Origin: Orobanche coerulescens | Taxonomy: Eukaryota; Streptophyta; Magnoliopsida; Lamiales; Orobanchaceae | NCBI GenBank assembly: GCA_033398695.1 | Contig: CM065804.1 | Span: forward strand, 7,673,001 to 7,737,000 | Reading direction: 5' to 3' | Length of the DNA stretch: 64,000 bases | Part shown: piece by piece, positions 9,518 through 20,744 of the stretch | Position numbering within the stretch: position 1 is the stretch's first letter | How the letters are laid out: the number at the start of each line of letters is the position of its first letter | Translations under genes and position numbers: made by a program | The notes under the pieces: model-generated | The model's database searches: none | What the model was told of the DNA's origin: nothing | What the model saw: the letters and a program-made list of their open reading frames with translations, nothing else

Positions 9518-10811
9518 ATGAACGACGTGGCCAGATGGGGCCGGCCGCGGAAGAATCCCGTCGTTGTCAATGCGAGAGTACCGACACCACCTAGATCTTC
9601 TCCGATGATCGGAGATATGAGCTCGACAAGTCAGATGTCGCCGGAAAATGGGGAAAGTAATTGTGTGCCGATCGGCAATGATGAGGAGGTAGATGAAATG
9701 ACTGAGGCGGAGAGGAATCCTGCTACACCGGAGGAGAAGGAGCAACGAGCTGTAACAGATCCACCGGAGTTGAAGGAACAGGGAGCTGTGGCAGATCTGA
9801 CGGCAGAAATCACCAACATGTATGAAACTTCAATATGTTGCACCGTTGATTAAGAATGGAGTAGTGACTGCTTGTTTAGAGAAAGATGAGGTGGAATTAG
9901 AATCAGAGAAGTGGAAATACGCCATCATCTTATATGTGATCGGAAGCTCGCCTACTATATCATATCTAAATACCTATTTGATGAAACAATGTCAGCTGCA
10001 ACACAAACCTGAAATATTTTTCCATAATGACGGATATTTTATAGTGAGATGCATGAATCTTGAGGAAAGGGATGCTATATTGTATACAGGACCTCACACT
10101 ATTACTTCAAAACCTGTTATTGTGAAGGCTTGGGAAATGAATTTTAATTTTGAGAAGGAGATTCTGCGTGTGGTGCCGCTTTGGGTGAACTTCCCTAATC
10201 TTCCTCTTAATTACTGGGGTTCCAGATCACTTAGCCGAATAGAAAGTGTGCTAGGAAAGCCCTTATATGCTGATGAGTGCATGACTACACAGTCCAGAAT
10301 TACTTATGCTCGAATGTTAATCGAAATTGATGTGACTCAACCAATCCAGTATAAAGTGATGATAGAGGGGTGTGATGGAGAGATGATGGAGCAGAAGGTC
10401 ACTTATGATTAGGTTCCTCTATTCTATAAGAAATGTCACATGGTGGGACATAATTACAGTGTTAAGGAGAAGCCTAAGACATATCATGAAGCAGTACAGC
10501 AACAACAGTGGCGGAAAAAAGAAAAGCAGCATGCTGATACAAAAGAAAGTGAGAAAGAGATAGTTGGAAGTGGTGCAGGTCAGAATCTGCAGAAGGATAA
10601 GGGAAAAGTGGATGATGGTATTGGGCAGAGCAGTGGGTTTCCTAGCATAGAATCATGGGTTGTGCCAAAGAAAGTAGCTACAAAAGTGTCTGAAACCAGA
10701 GCAAGTGGAAGTGTTCCTGTGCAAAATGCATATCAAGTATTTAGTGAGAATACAGGAGATAATGGAAGTCAAGAAAGGGGCGGGGACCCTATCCCTTCGG
10801 TTATCAAATGA
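9518..10811 (+). pseudogene. LINE ORF1 (DUF4283-type RNA-binding protein)
   Basis: In plant L1 elements ORF1 is a nucleic-acid-binding protein. Frame 1 from ATG 9518 gives a polar, Pro/Glu-rich N-terminus of about 100 residues. Frame 3 from about 9822 gives the conserved DUF4283 region: WKYAIILYVIGSSPT, YFIVRCMNLEERD, LRVVPLWVNFPNLPL, LGKPLYADECMT. A shift therefore lies between 9822 and 9850. A TAG at 10410-10412 falls where the family usually has Trp, just before the remnant of a zinc knuckle (KKCHMVGHNY; one Cys lost). The rest (10440-10811) is a polar tail. Confidence 0.85.
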
Positions 10812-13800
10812 AGTTAGTAGTCTGGAATGTGAGGGGTTGTAATAAATCCCTCAAGAAAAAAGAGGTTAAACTCTTTTTGATGAAGAATAAAGTGGATTGT
10901 GCAGCATGATTGGAAACTAAAGTAAAGGAAGCAAATTTTAAAAAAGTAAGTGGCAAGCTAGGAAGAAATTGGGAGTTCCTAAATAATTATTCACATGCGG
11001 TAAATGGAAGAGTGTGGATAGGATGGAACATTCAAAAGGTGCAGGTGGATTGGCACTCCAGTTTTGCACAAGGAATTCACTGTTCAGTTACTGATTTGAG
11101 CTCTGGGATAAAATTCCATTTTGTAGCAATCTATGCTTATAATACAATGGCAGCTAGGCATGCTTTATGGAGAGAGATGACACATATATCACAACTACAA
11201 TCAGGTCCTATTCTATTTTGTGGTGATTTTAATACTGTGCTTGCAAGTACAGATCGGCTGAATGGAAGTTGTGTTACAGAAGCTGAATATAGAGATTTCA
11301 AGAGTTGTTTGGAAGACAACGAATTAAATGTGGTGAGAGCTATTGGAAATGAGTATTCATGGTGCAACAATCAAAGAGGAGAGGACAGGATTTACTCAAA
11401 TATTGATAGAGCTTTTGGAAATGGTGATTGGTTTAGAGAATATCCACAAGTAGTAGTTGAATTGATAGAAAAGAGTATATCAGATCATTGCCCGCAGCTG
11501 CTAGATCTGGGTGAGTATCAAGCACATAGGAAAGCCCCATTTAGGTTTCTAAATGTGTTAATTGAGCATGCCGATTTTCCAACTATCCTGAACAACAGCT
11601 GGAAGCAGAAATGTCATCAAAATAAGCTGCTTAGCGTGTGGTATAGGTTGAAAAATATGAAAACTCCTTTGAAGCATTTGAATCATCACCAGTTTAAAGG
11701 AATTGAAGTCAGAATTCAGAGTATAAGAGACCAGTTGGTGCATATTCAGAAACAATTAGCTCTTGATCACTTTAATGAACATCTTATGGATGAGGAAACG
11801 CAGATGTTGAGTGAATTTGAGAAATGGAGTGGGATTGAGGAAAGAGTATGGCAACAAAAGTCAAGAGTAGACTGGCTCAAATTGGGAGATGCAAATACCA
11901 AGTATTTTCATGCATATGCAAAGGCTAGAGCTAGTCAAAATGCTATCAAAATGTTGAAGAGAGCTGATGGCACTAGATGTACTACTCAGAGTCATATTCA
12001 GGAAGAGATTGTGTCATTCTATAGTTCACTCATGGGGGCCGCAGCTGATTCACTACCTATGCTGGAAAAGGAAGTAGTATAAAGGGGGCCAATGCTTACT
12101 CTAAGCCAACAACAAGGTTTGATAGCTCCTTATACTGCAAATGAGATCAAACAACACTTTTTGAAATGAATCCACATAAAGCTCCAGGCCTTGATGGGTT
12201 CAATGTCGATGTTTTTTCAGAAAACTTGGAAAGTTGTTGGGCAGGATATTGTGGCAGCAGTTCAAGAGTTTCTTCAGACATGTTATCTACCTAAGGCTCT
12301 TAATGTTACTCTGATTACTCTTTTACCTAAGGTGCCTAATGCTAGTACTGTGCGAGAGTTTAGGCTTATTGCTTGTTGTAGTGTAATCTACAAAATCATA
12401 TCCAAGGGTTTAACTAATCGAATGCAGCATGTGCTTGGCAATATTAATAGTGATAATCAATCTGCTTTCATCAAGGGGAGGGGTATAGCTGATAATATTT
12501 TGTTAAGTCATGAGGTGATTAAGGGATATAATAGGAAAGGTGTTTCTCCTCGCTGTATGGTGAAGATTGATATACAGAAAGCATATGATTCTGTAGAGTG
12601 GCCCTTCATTAAAATACTTATGCTGGAGTTGGGGTTTCCATACCAGTTTGTACACAGAATTATGGCTTGTTCAACATCTGTGGCTTATTTAGTGAATGTA
12701 AATGGTAGTGTGACTGAATCTTTCCCTGTAAGAAAAGGGCTGAGGCAAGGAGATCCAATCTCTCCTTATTTATTTGTGATCTGGAATACTTAAACAGGTG
12801 TCTAAGTGAGCTGAAAGAGGACAAGGAGTTTCATTTCCACCCGAGGTGCAAGAAATTTCAGTTGCTACATGTTTGTTTTGCTGATGACCTGTTGTTATTC
12901 TCTAGAGGAGATGAGTAGTATATTAGTAAACTCATGAGGGCTTTTGACAAGTTTTCTGGGGTGTCTGGTTTGAAAGCTAATAATGCAAAGAGCTCGATTT
13001 ATTTTGGAGATGTTTCTTATACAACTCAGCAAGAGATTCTCCACAGGTTTGGGTTGGTGCAAGGTGAACTACCTTTCAAATATTTGGGATTACCACTGTC
13101 TTCCAAAAAGTTATCAATAACACAATGCCAACCTCTTATTCAGAAAATTCTGGCAAGGATTACGTGTTGGTCAGCAAGATTGTTGTCATATGCTGGTAGA
13201 ATGCAACTGATCAAATCAGTTTTGATCAGTATTCAAACTTATTGGAGCCTAGTTTTCTTACTACCTCATAAAGTCATGAAAACTATTCAGCGCTATGTGG
13301 CTTTTCTTTGGTCGGGCAAGGCTGAACTATCAAAGAGAAACTTGGTATTTTGGGAACAAATGTGCAGTCCAAATGAAGCAGGAGAATGGAACGTCACAAA
13401 TTTAGAGTTGTGGAATAAAGCTGCTATCTGTAAACAACTCTGGAATGTGATGCATTGTAAGGAAAAGTTATGGGTGAAGTGGATACATGGGTATTATATA
13501 AAACATAAAGATTGTAGAACTATGACTATTCCTACACAAGCAGCATGGGTGGTGCAAAAGATATTGGGAGCTCGTTCATACTTTGAATCACTACCAAATG
13601 GCATGGAGTTTATACAAAAAGATTCATTCTCTATCAGGAAGGTGTATGTTGCTTTAAGAGGAACTCCTGAGAAGGTGAAGTGGTACGCTGTTATTACTAA
13701 AAACTTAGCTGCTCCAAAGAGTTTGTTTATTATTTGGTTGGCAATCTTGAGAAGGATGGCAACTTGTGATCGATTGGTGAAGTTTGGAGTGCAATGTGAG

Positions 13801-14144
13801 CAAATATGCTCTCTGTGCAAAAGGGAGAATGAGACTATCAATCATCTATTTTTCTTTTGTGATTGTGGAAGAAGCTTGCTCTATGGTGTGGTGTTCGACA
13901 ACAGGCTTTGGATTGGGATTCAGAAATGGCTTTTATGGAGCGGAAAGGATCCTCAAATACAGGGAAGCAGCTCATGTATCGACTGATGGTAGCAACTGCC
14001 GTGTATCAAATAGGGCGTGAAAGAAATACTCGAAGGTTTCAGAGGAATGAAAGAGATGTAGAGAGTGTGTTTAAGCAATGTCAATTGATGATGGCAGTCC
14101 GGGGTAGGAAAAATATTAGAGTTCAAAGACTGTTTTTGAACTAG
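10808..14144 (+). pseudogene. LINE ORF2 (endonuclease, reverse transcriptase, zf-RVT)
   Basis: ORF2 nicks target DNA and copies LINE RNA into it. The frame opens at ATG 10808 (KLVVWNVRGCN, the start of the APE-type endonuclease), with a TGA at 10907-10909. Endonuclease motifs follow: LETKV, FCGDFNTV, SDHCPQLL. The RT has HKAPGLDG, FRLIACC, SAFIKGRGIADNILL, RKGLRQGDPISPYLF and the active site FADD at 12877-12888. The zf-RVT domain (CSLCKRENETINHLFFFC) is near 13803-13862. Breaks: TAA at about 12080, TGA near 12166 in one frame with a shift near 12217, a shift near 12785, TAG near 12916 and a shift near 13860. Dead copy. Confidence 0.9.
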
Positions 14145-14228
14145 TTCATTTGTTGTTTTTAAATTGTAAGAAGGTGGTTTGGATTGCTATTTGGTAAATA
14201 AAATTATCTATTTCCCAAAAAAAAAAAC

Positions 14229-15002
14229 AAGGCTGATTAGATATCGGAGCGTAATAACATCCATTACGGGGGTGTACGTTTCCTCATAATCGATACCAAG
14301 GCATTGTGAGAAACCTTGTGCAACAAGGCGAGCCTTGTACCTTAGGACTTCGTGATTCTCATTACGCTTTCTGACAAGAACCCATTTGTGTCCAACAGGC
14401 TTTACACTTGGCGGAGTTAGCACTACTGGGCCAAATACCTGGCGTTTTTTTAGAGAGTCAAGCTCTGACTGGATAGCTTCTTTCCATTTAGGTCAATCGG
14501 CTCTTCGTTGACATTCTTCAACAGAGTGTGGTTCAACATCATCATGCTCTATGATTTTTTGAGCAACTGTGTATGCAAACACATCATCAATATGAGTGGT
14601 CGATCGTTCCATCAAATTAGACGCACTTTCATAGTTGATCGAGATCTCTTTGTTCTCTAATGCTGAATCGATCTCCGGGGCGTCCCCCATTAATGATTCG
14701 TGGATATAGCTATAGTCAGAGACAATCTCGTGGGAAGGATTTTCAGTATTGATGATTAATGGGTTGATTTGTGCCTCACCTGCCCTTTTCTGCCTTGGGC
14801 GGGTGTCTGTCGAACCGGGTGGCCTCCCTCTTTTCCTTTTGGGAGCTACGGCCTCGATCGGGCTTCCACTAGGTGCGATCGGATCACTCGGTACGTTGGT
14901 GATGTGCCCCTTATTGGGGACTTCTAACCTTGCAGGCACATTTGCAGCTGGAATGTGTGATCTTGTCACTTTGGCGATATCAGTAAACGCATCAGGCATC
15001 AA
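14229..15002 (-). pseudogene. Copia A integrase-RT linker and RT N-terminal part
   Basis: Translation gives the basic linker KRKRGRPPGSTDTRPRQKR, an acidic stretch, then HKWVLVRKRNENHEVLRYKA and RLVAQGFSQCLGIDYEETY, which is the start of Copia RT. A TGA/TAG interruption at about 14490-14492 separates two open pieces. The frame runs into the LINE A-run after RYLISL. Confidence 0.88.
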
Positions 15003-15032
15003 ATCTGCTACGTTATGAAGATCGAGGATTCG

Positions 15033-16605
15033 TTATACTTCACGATCACATAGTGAGGTACGGGGATCATAATGAGATAGACTGGGGATGGACCAGGACA
15101 ATTCCTGTCGTTCCTTGAGAAATTTCTTTTTCTCCTCTCCCCCTAACAACGGGAATTCTGACTCATTGAAGTGACAATCCGCAAAGCGCGCGGTAAATAG
15201 ATCACCTGTCAAGGGCTCTAAGTAGCGGATGATTGTTGGGGATTCATATCCAACGTAGATACCTAAACGTCTTTGAGGACCCATTTATTGCATTGTGGGG
15301 GTGCAATTGGCATATATGTTGCACAACCAAATATACGTAGGTGTGAGATATCCGGTTCATATCCAGTTACCAACTGGTACGCATAAAATGGTTGGCCAAC
15401 GGTGGGTCTGAAATGAATAAGTACGACTGCATATAGGACCACATATCCCCAAGCAGAGATGGGCAGATTGGTGCGCAAAACCAATGCCCGTGCTACCATT
15501 TGGATTCTTTTAATGGTTGCCTCTGCGAGACCATTTTGCATATGCACATGGGGAACAAGATGCTCTACATCGATTCCGATTGACATGCAGTAGTCATCAA
15601 ATACTTTAGATGTAAATTCTCCTGCATTATCGAGTCGAATAGGCTTGATAGGGTGATCAGGATGGTGAGTCCTTAGACGAATGATCCGAGCTATGAGTTT
15701 TGCAAATGCAGCATTTCGAGTGGAAAGGAGTGCGACATGTGACCAGCGTGTCGAGGCATCCACCAATACCATAAATTACCTAAATGGTCCGCATTCTAGG
15801 TGGATGGGTGCACAAATATCTCCTTGTATACGTTGTAAGAATGGGATGTTCGCTTTAGTGTCTTTAGTGTAGGAAGGTCTCGCTCATACTTTAGCTAAAA
15901 AGCAGGCTTTACAGAATGAGTGATGTGCTTTTGACATAGTCAATTGCTCAGGAGGGGCATATGTCTCTATTTCTTTAAACGACATAGCATGATTAATATC
16001 AACACTCTTCTTTGTGTTGAGTTGTTGCCCTTTTTCACTCGAAAGAAAGGATGTCCGTGCGAGTTCTTTAGGATATGGATCATTATATCTCGACCAGGAT
16101 GACCTAGTCTATCATGCCAAAGCCTATATGAGTCTTTGTCCCAAATTTCATTTATGGTGACAGCATAGGATTCGAATACCCTAATGGTTGTGGTGTACAG
16201 TCCACTGTTTTGACTCTTAAGTTTTTCTAATATGCGTTTACGTCCACATTCATTAGATGTAATATAAAGGAACTCGATTCCATTCTCACAGTGGGTTTTG
16301 ATGTGGAAACCATTGCTACGTATATCTTTAAAGCTTAGTAAGCTTCGAGGGGGCCTAGGTGCGTATAGAGCATCGGTAACTCGGAGAAGAATGCCATTAG
16401 GCAATAAAAATCGGGCATTGCCTCGCCCTTGGATGAGTTGGGAGGACCCAGTCATTGTGGTTACCGAGGATTGACATGCAACTAATTCAGTGAATAGAAG
16501 TCTATTCCTAAGAATGGTGTGCGTGGTCCCACTGTCAACCAAACATTCAAGTTCTCCTCGATTCATTCCTACGAAAAAGAGGAAAAAAATTCGAACCATA
16601 AACAT
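15033..16605 (-). pseudogene. Copia A protease, pre-integrase zinc finger and integrase core
   Basis: The aspartic protease motif is LVDSGTTHT (near 16530). The pre-integrase region has LWHDRLGHPGRDIMI. The integrase core keeps VDASTRW, RLDNAGEFTS and HMQNGLAEATIKR, the D, D and E segments. The C-terminal part reads GYEPDISHLRIFGC, then GIYVGYESPTIIRYLEP. Shifts occur near 15270 and about 15775-15970. A 180-bp spacer separates this block from gag. Confidence 0.88.
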
Positions 16606-16784
16606 GCAAGCAATATTCGTTTCTTCGAAATAAAGCTAAGGATATAACGTAAGCAATAATAATATCTTGTTCTAGAAAAACAAAGTTTCATCACACCATT
16701 ACTGAAAATAAAACATCGATAAAATCGTTCTGAGGTAACAATGCCAAATGTAAACGAGAAAGTAAACATAATGATGACATTCAG

Positions 16785-17837
16785 TCATAAAGGGGGCGCC
16801 TCTAATGACTGTGACATGTATGTCTCATTGCGATTATCAGTGACCGTGAAATTGATGTTGGGGGACTCGTCGAGAGCATTTTCCTCCATATAGTGAGCCT
16901 CCCGTTCTTTGGACTCTCTATATTTCTTGCAGTGTGCTGCGACTTGCTTGCTTGCATGGCAGTTCTTGTACCAATGTCCAGCATCTCCACATCGATAGCA
17001 CGGTTCATTGCCAACTCTGACTTTGGGAGCGACATTGGGGGTAGGTGCTTTGTTTCCTTGTCTACAAGAGCCGGGAGCACCAAATCTTCTCATTACATTG
17101 GAAGAACCCCTAGGTCCTCGGCCACGCCCTCGACCACTGTGCCTTTTTCCACATTGTGGTTTGGGGTTGCCATGATCAGTCCCCTGTGCATTAGGGTTCT
17201 TTTCACCTTTCACTTTGCCATAGTTGGCCTCGGGAACTTTCTTTGTCCAAGCCGGCCTGGCATTGTTGCTCACTAACACTTCATTATGCCTCTCAGCCAC
17301 TTGCAGTAGGTTGATAAGCTTATTGAAAGTAGTGATACGTCTGTTGTCATACTCCAGCCTATACTGGTTCGCTAGTATAAGGGCAGAAGTAGGGAAGATG
17401 GAAAGTGTTTTCTGGATCATATCATCTTCTGTGAGGTCCTTTCCACAGAAATTAAAGCGTGCCTTCAGACGGAGCATGTCTTTGTTGAAATCGTTGATCC
17501 GTTTATAATCAAACAAGCGGATTTCATTCCACTGCACGGTCAACTCTAGGAGCAAGGTATTGTGGATGTTCCCAAAACGGCCCTTAAGGGCATCCCACAG
17601 TTCTTTCGGGGATTTCAACTGCGGATATTCCCATCTTAGGCTGGGGTCAATATGTCGCTTAAGGAACATTAATGCACTTGCTTTGGTTTTGTCAGACGAT
17701 ACTTCGCCGGCTTTTTCAAAGATAGTAGCACTATAGTCCTTAGCGACAAAAGTGGTCTCGACGTCAGAAACCCATCTATGGTACTCAAGTCCTTCTGGGT
17801 CCAAGATGTCAACTTCAGGACGAGTTGGATCAGCCAT
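16785..17837 (-). CDS. Copia A gag (UBN2 type, CCHC zinc knuckle), open
   Basis: Gag forms the retroelement's capsid. The open frame from ATG 17837 starts MADPTRPEVDILDPEGLEYH and contains YPQLKSPKELWDALKGRF, then LTEDDMIQKTLSIFP, the UBN2 capsid-like region. An Arg/Gly-rich tract (GRGRGRGPRG) and a single knuckle CYRCGDAGHWYKNC follow. About 350 residues, a normal length for Copia gag. This is the best-preserved ORF of element A. The start is chosen at the MADP methionine; a longer in-frame start at 17873 exists. Whether it is expressed is unknown. Confidence 0.85.
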   Translation of the reverse strand: MADPTRPEVDILDPEGLEYHRWVSDVETTFVAKDYSATIFEKAGEVSSDKTKASALMFLKRHIDPSLRWEYPQLKSPKELWDALKGRFGNIHNTLLLELTVQWNEIRLFDYKRINDFNKDMLRLKARFNFCGKDLTEDDMIQKTLSIFPTSALILANQYRLEYDNRRITTFNKLINLLQVAERHNEVLVSNNARPAWTKKVPEANYGKVKGEKNPNAQGTDHGNPKPQCGKRHSGRGRGRGPRGSSNVMRRFGAPGSCRQGNKAPTPNVAPKVRVGNEPCYRCGDAGHWYKNCHASKQVAAHCKKYRESKEREAHYMEENALDESPNINFTVTDNRNETYMSQSLEAPPL

Positions 17838-18135
17838 CTTGAGACAAGAAAAAAAAGGAAAATGAGTTTTCACAGTATATCATGAGTACTTTCCATGATA
17901 AAATTTTCAATAATGTGGAGGGTTATTATTTTTCAGAACCAAGATATGGTTAATAAATTACTTTCGATGCTATTGAAGGTGACCAATGAAATTACTTTAT
18001 CATGGTTCGAGTTATTGTAGGCAGTAGATATAAGTCCTCTAAAATCCACCAATGATGAAGCCTAATTTGCATGCCATATCTATATATGTGTGTGCAAATA
18101 TATGTATATTTATAGATATAGTCACATAGTCCTAG

Positions 18136-18202
<67 letters not shown>

Positions 18203-18699
18203 CAGTCTAAGAGGTATCTTATGTCACAATAATTTTTTAATTCATGTGAATTTAATTTAATTCAAGTTGCTTTAAACAATTCGGTTTAATTTAATTAAAA
18301 TTATTAATGCATCATGCTTATAGTTTAATTAAGCATAAATAAATTACAGAGTATAAATATGCAATCAAGGATATATAAAAAGTCTAAAAATTGCACATTG
18401 CAGATAGTAAGGTTCGTATTGTGTACTTTACTTCGTGATTAGGGGCAGAAAAATAGACTGAAAAAAAAAACGGGACTGTCGAGCGGGTCTGGTCGGGTCG
18501 GGTTCAGCAACCAGGTCAGGCCAACAATTGAACGGGTCTGACCTTCTGGGTCTGGGTCGCGGACCGAGTAGACTGGACAATCGAGTTGACCGAATAGGGT
18601 TTTGGCAGAAAAAACGATTTTTCGTTTTTTTTTTCGGGATTTTTCAGAAAAAACGGGAGGAATTTTTCTTGCTCAGTTGGGGACTACGTGCTGATAACG
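17838..18699 (-). other. Copia A 5' leader and PBS-like site
   Basis: Non-coding leader between the 5' LTR and gag. The PBS-like CGTTATCAGCAC abuts the LTR at 18688-18699. A region of GGGTCGGGTC words lies at about 18480-18560, followed by a run of T and A tracts shared with Copia B (27270-27371). Confidence 0.7.
18139..18204. repeat. (AT)n-(GT)n microsatellite
   Basis: About 22 AT units followed by about nine TG units, inside the Copia A leader. The equivalent position of Copia B lacks the expansion. Confidence 0.95.
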
Positions 18700-18871
18700 T
18701 GTTGAAGGGAAAATAACTGAGATCCCTTTAGGGCAAAAGTGTGTATTATTTTATTGATGAGATCTCTTTAAATAAGGAGAAATACATACAAACAGGCATT
18801 AGCCAATCCCTAACTAGGAAAGCCCATAAACTAACAGACTTAGGCACACAATGAGTATTATTCCTTTAACA
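18700..18871 (-). repeat. 5' LTR of Copia A
   Basis: 172 bp, TGTTGAAGGG to CCTTTAACA. It lacks the MITE found in the other LTR and so gives the empty site. Confidence 0.95.
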
Positions 18872-18917
18872 GATTATTATTAATCCACTAAAATCTGAAC
18901 TGAATACATCCCTCTTA

Positions 18918-19227
18918 CTGTTTGTTCTTCAGATTCCTTTTTCATAATATACTTTAACTCACTAGATTCATTTACGAGCTATAATACTGTTTCTTTTAGA
19001 TATGGAAAGCCTCATACTCTTTGCTTTTAGACATGAATTTCTTTTAGATGATATTGTCTCGTTGCGGTATTTACGGATACCGCAATACATCATTATTTAA
19101 GATCACAAGATAAATCAATGTTCGAGACTTTCAAATTTACAGAAAGAAAAAGACTTGGAACAATATGCGATCAATGCAAATGAATGGTTAACCCCTAAAT
19201 GATCGAAGTATTAAATTTATGTATATA
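18918..19227. other. Intergenic, nothing recognised
   Basis: AT-rich sequence between the split Harbinger-like element and a mariner-type MITE; no feature seen. Confidence 0.5.
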
Positions 19228-19378
19228 CAATAGAACCTCGATAAGTAGTAAGGCCGGGATCAGAAAAAAATATTAATATATATAGAAAATCAAGGTAAAT
19301 TTAATACCAAGTGTTTTATGTTGGGACTAATACAAAGTATTATATATTTGAGGTTATTAATTTATCGAATTTCTACTG
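19228..19378. mobile_element. Mariner/Stowaway-like MITE
   Basis: TA flanks both ends (19226-19227, 19379-19380). The ends CAATAGAACCTCGATAA and TTATCGAATTTCTACTG are inverted. 151 bp, non-coding. The sequence type is familiar from plant mariner-derived MITEs. Confidence 0.8.
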
Positions 19379-19477
19379 TACACTGAAACAATATAATTGG
19401 ACAAATCTTTTCAATCAGGTAATTTGGACGAAACAAATAACAACTTCGTAAAGTAATAAGTTTAACGAACAACCATA

Positions 19478-20496
19478 CAGGGGCGGACGCATGATTGTCT
19501 ACTAGGAGTATCCCAAGAAATTTTTTTCCGATCAAATATAATAACATAAAAAAATAAATTAAGAGTGCATTAAATATAACAAATTTTTCTAGAACTTACA
19601 ATTTAAAGTTGACATCTCCGTATACATATTTTTTGAAAGCGATCCATTACATCTTCAATCTTAACTTTCATAAGGGCTTCTTTCCCGACATTGCAAATCG
19701 ATGCATCGTTCATAAAGTCATTACCGATTTTATTGCGCAAGTCGGTCTTCAAGAGCTTCATCTTGGAAAAACATTTTTCTACTGTTGCGATCGCGACGGG
19801 TAAAACCAAAGCCAACTTTAATAGGTTATAAACCAAAGGATAAGACCGATATTTTCCCGTTTTCACCATCACACGAGAAAGGTCGGCAATTCCCTTCAAA
19901 CTAGTGAATCGGTCATCCTTATGGCAAGAGTGATCATATATCTCAAGTTGACCTTCAAGATCTATCCTATCCAAATCATCAAAGTCATTTTTGTACAACT
20001 CACTGAACTGCAACAACTTTTGTTTTGTCAAATTTAGCAAATGAATCACAAGGACTCAAATCCCCATGGATTCTAGTAATTGGGTGCTTATTTCACTAAA
20101 TCGCTCCCCGAATTCTATAACTTGCATATCCACAACCGTGTTGAAAATTTCAAATTCAAAATGAAATCGATTAGTCTTTGTGGTCATACGGTTTCTCGGA
20201 GCGACATAATTTTCGGCCATATCCACAATATCAATCTTGTGTTTTTGACAAAAAGAAGATATCTTCAGCAAAAATTTCAATGCCTCCATTGTCCCTTAAA
20301 AATTTCAGTGCCTCCATTGTCCTTTTAACCATAGAAACCGCTTCTAAGATATTTAATTATTATCTAATATAACCTATAATTGCACAAATATTCTTTTGTA
20401 GTTGCACTTTAATAGGATTTTTTTTAAATTACTCTGCGCAGACGAAATTGAGGGGTGTCCTGTGCCACCCCGGGACACCATATATGTCCGTTACTG
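19478..20496 (-). mobile_element. Internally deleted hAT transposon with perfect TSD
   Basis: A perfect 8-bp duplication CAACCATA flanks it (19470-19477, 20497-20504). The ends CAGGGGCGGACGCA and TATGTCCGTTACTG are imperfect inverted repeats. 1019 bp; only the C-terminal part of the transposase remains, so about two thirds of an autonomous element is missing. Confidence 0.93.
19603..20289 (-). pseudogene. hAT transposase C-terminal remnant (TTF-finger/hATC type)
   Basis: Two open pieces (20056-20289 and 19603-20049) read as one region with a stop between them near 20053. The first has VAPRNRMTTKTNRFHFEFEI. The second has YPLVYNLLKLALVLPVAIAT then VEKCFSKMKLLKTDLRNKIG, the hAT dimerisation domain. 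The BED/TTF finger and catalytic core are absent. Confidence 0.88.
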
Positions 20497-20563
20497 CAAC
20501 CATACTTTTAAGTAATAATTCCATTCGCACGAAAATAATGTATTAATTAAAAATATATTTTTC

Positions 20564-20744
20564 TATTGAAGGGAAAATAACTTGAGACCGAAAGTAGGGC
20601 AAAAGTGTTGTTGTTGTATTATTCCATTGATGAGCTCCCTTGAAATAGGGAGAAATACATACAAACAGGCCTTAGCCAAACCCTAACTAGGAAAGCCCAT
20701 AAACTAACAGACTTAGGCACACAATGAGTATTATTCCTTTAACA
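20564..20744 (-). repeat. 3' LTR of Copia B
   Basis: 181 bp, preceded on the element's sense strand by the purine tract CACAAGGGGGAG. Confidence 0.92.

Larger units (their letters stand above)
9514..14228 (+). mobile_element. L1-type plant LINE inserted in Copia A pol
   Basis: About 4.7 kb, opposite in strand to its host, ending in an A-run at 14218-14228. It has two ORFs in L1 order overlapping by ATGA at 10808-10811. Copia B provides the uninterrupted host: about 20 bp of RT present there (near 22463-22485) is missing at both junctions here. So insertion seems to have deleted target sequence instead of duplicating it. Near full length but mutated. Confidence 0.9.
7041..18871 (-). mobile_element. 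Ty1/Copia LTR retrotransposon A (complete, nested)
   Basis: It runs on the minus strand from the 5' LTR (18700-18871) to the 3' LTR (7041-7631). The LTRs start TGTTGAAGG and end CCTTTAACA. The flanks AATTA (7036-7040) and GATTA (18872-18876) are a one-mismatch 5-bp duplication. A PBS-like CGTTATCAGCAC follows the 5' LTR and a purine tract CACAAGGGGGAG precedes the 3' LTR. Gag, protease, integrase, RT and RNase H appear in Copia order. Frameshifts, stops, a YVND active site and a LINE insertion make it dead. Confidence 0.95.
6584..18914. mobile_element. Harbinger-like MITE split by Copia A
   Basis: TTA flanks both ends (6581-6583, 18915-18917). The left end is GAGGGGTGTATTCAATTG and the right end GAACTGAATACATCCCTC. 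The left part (6584-7040) has about six degenerate repeats, each starting GGTATTCAATT.GGATTT, so the terminus is iterated inward. The right 43 bp is at 18872-18914. Element A lies between them. Confidence 0.8.
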
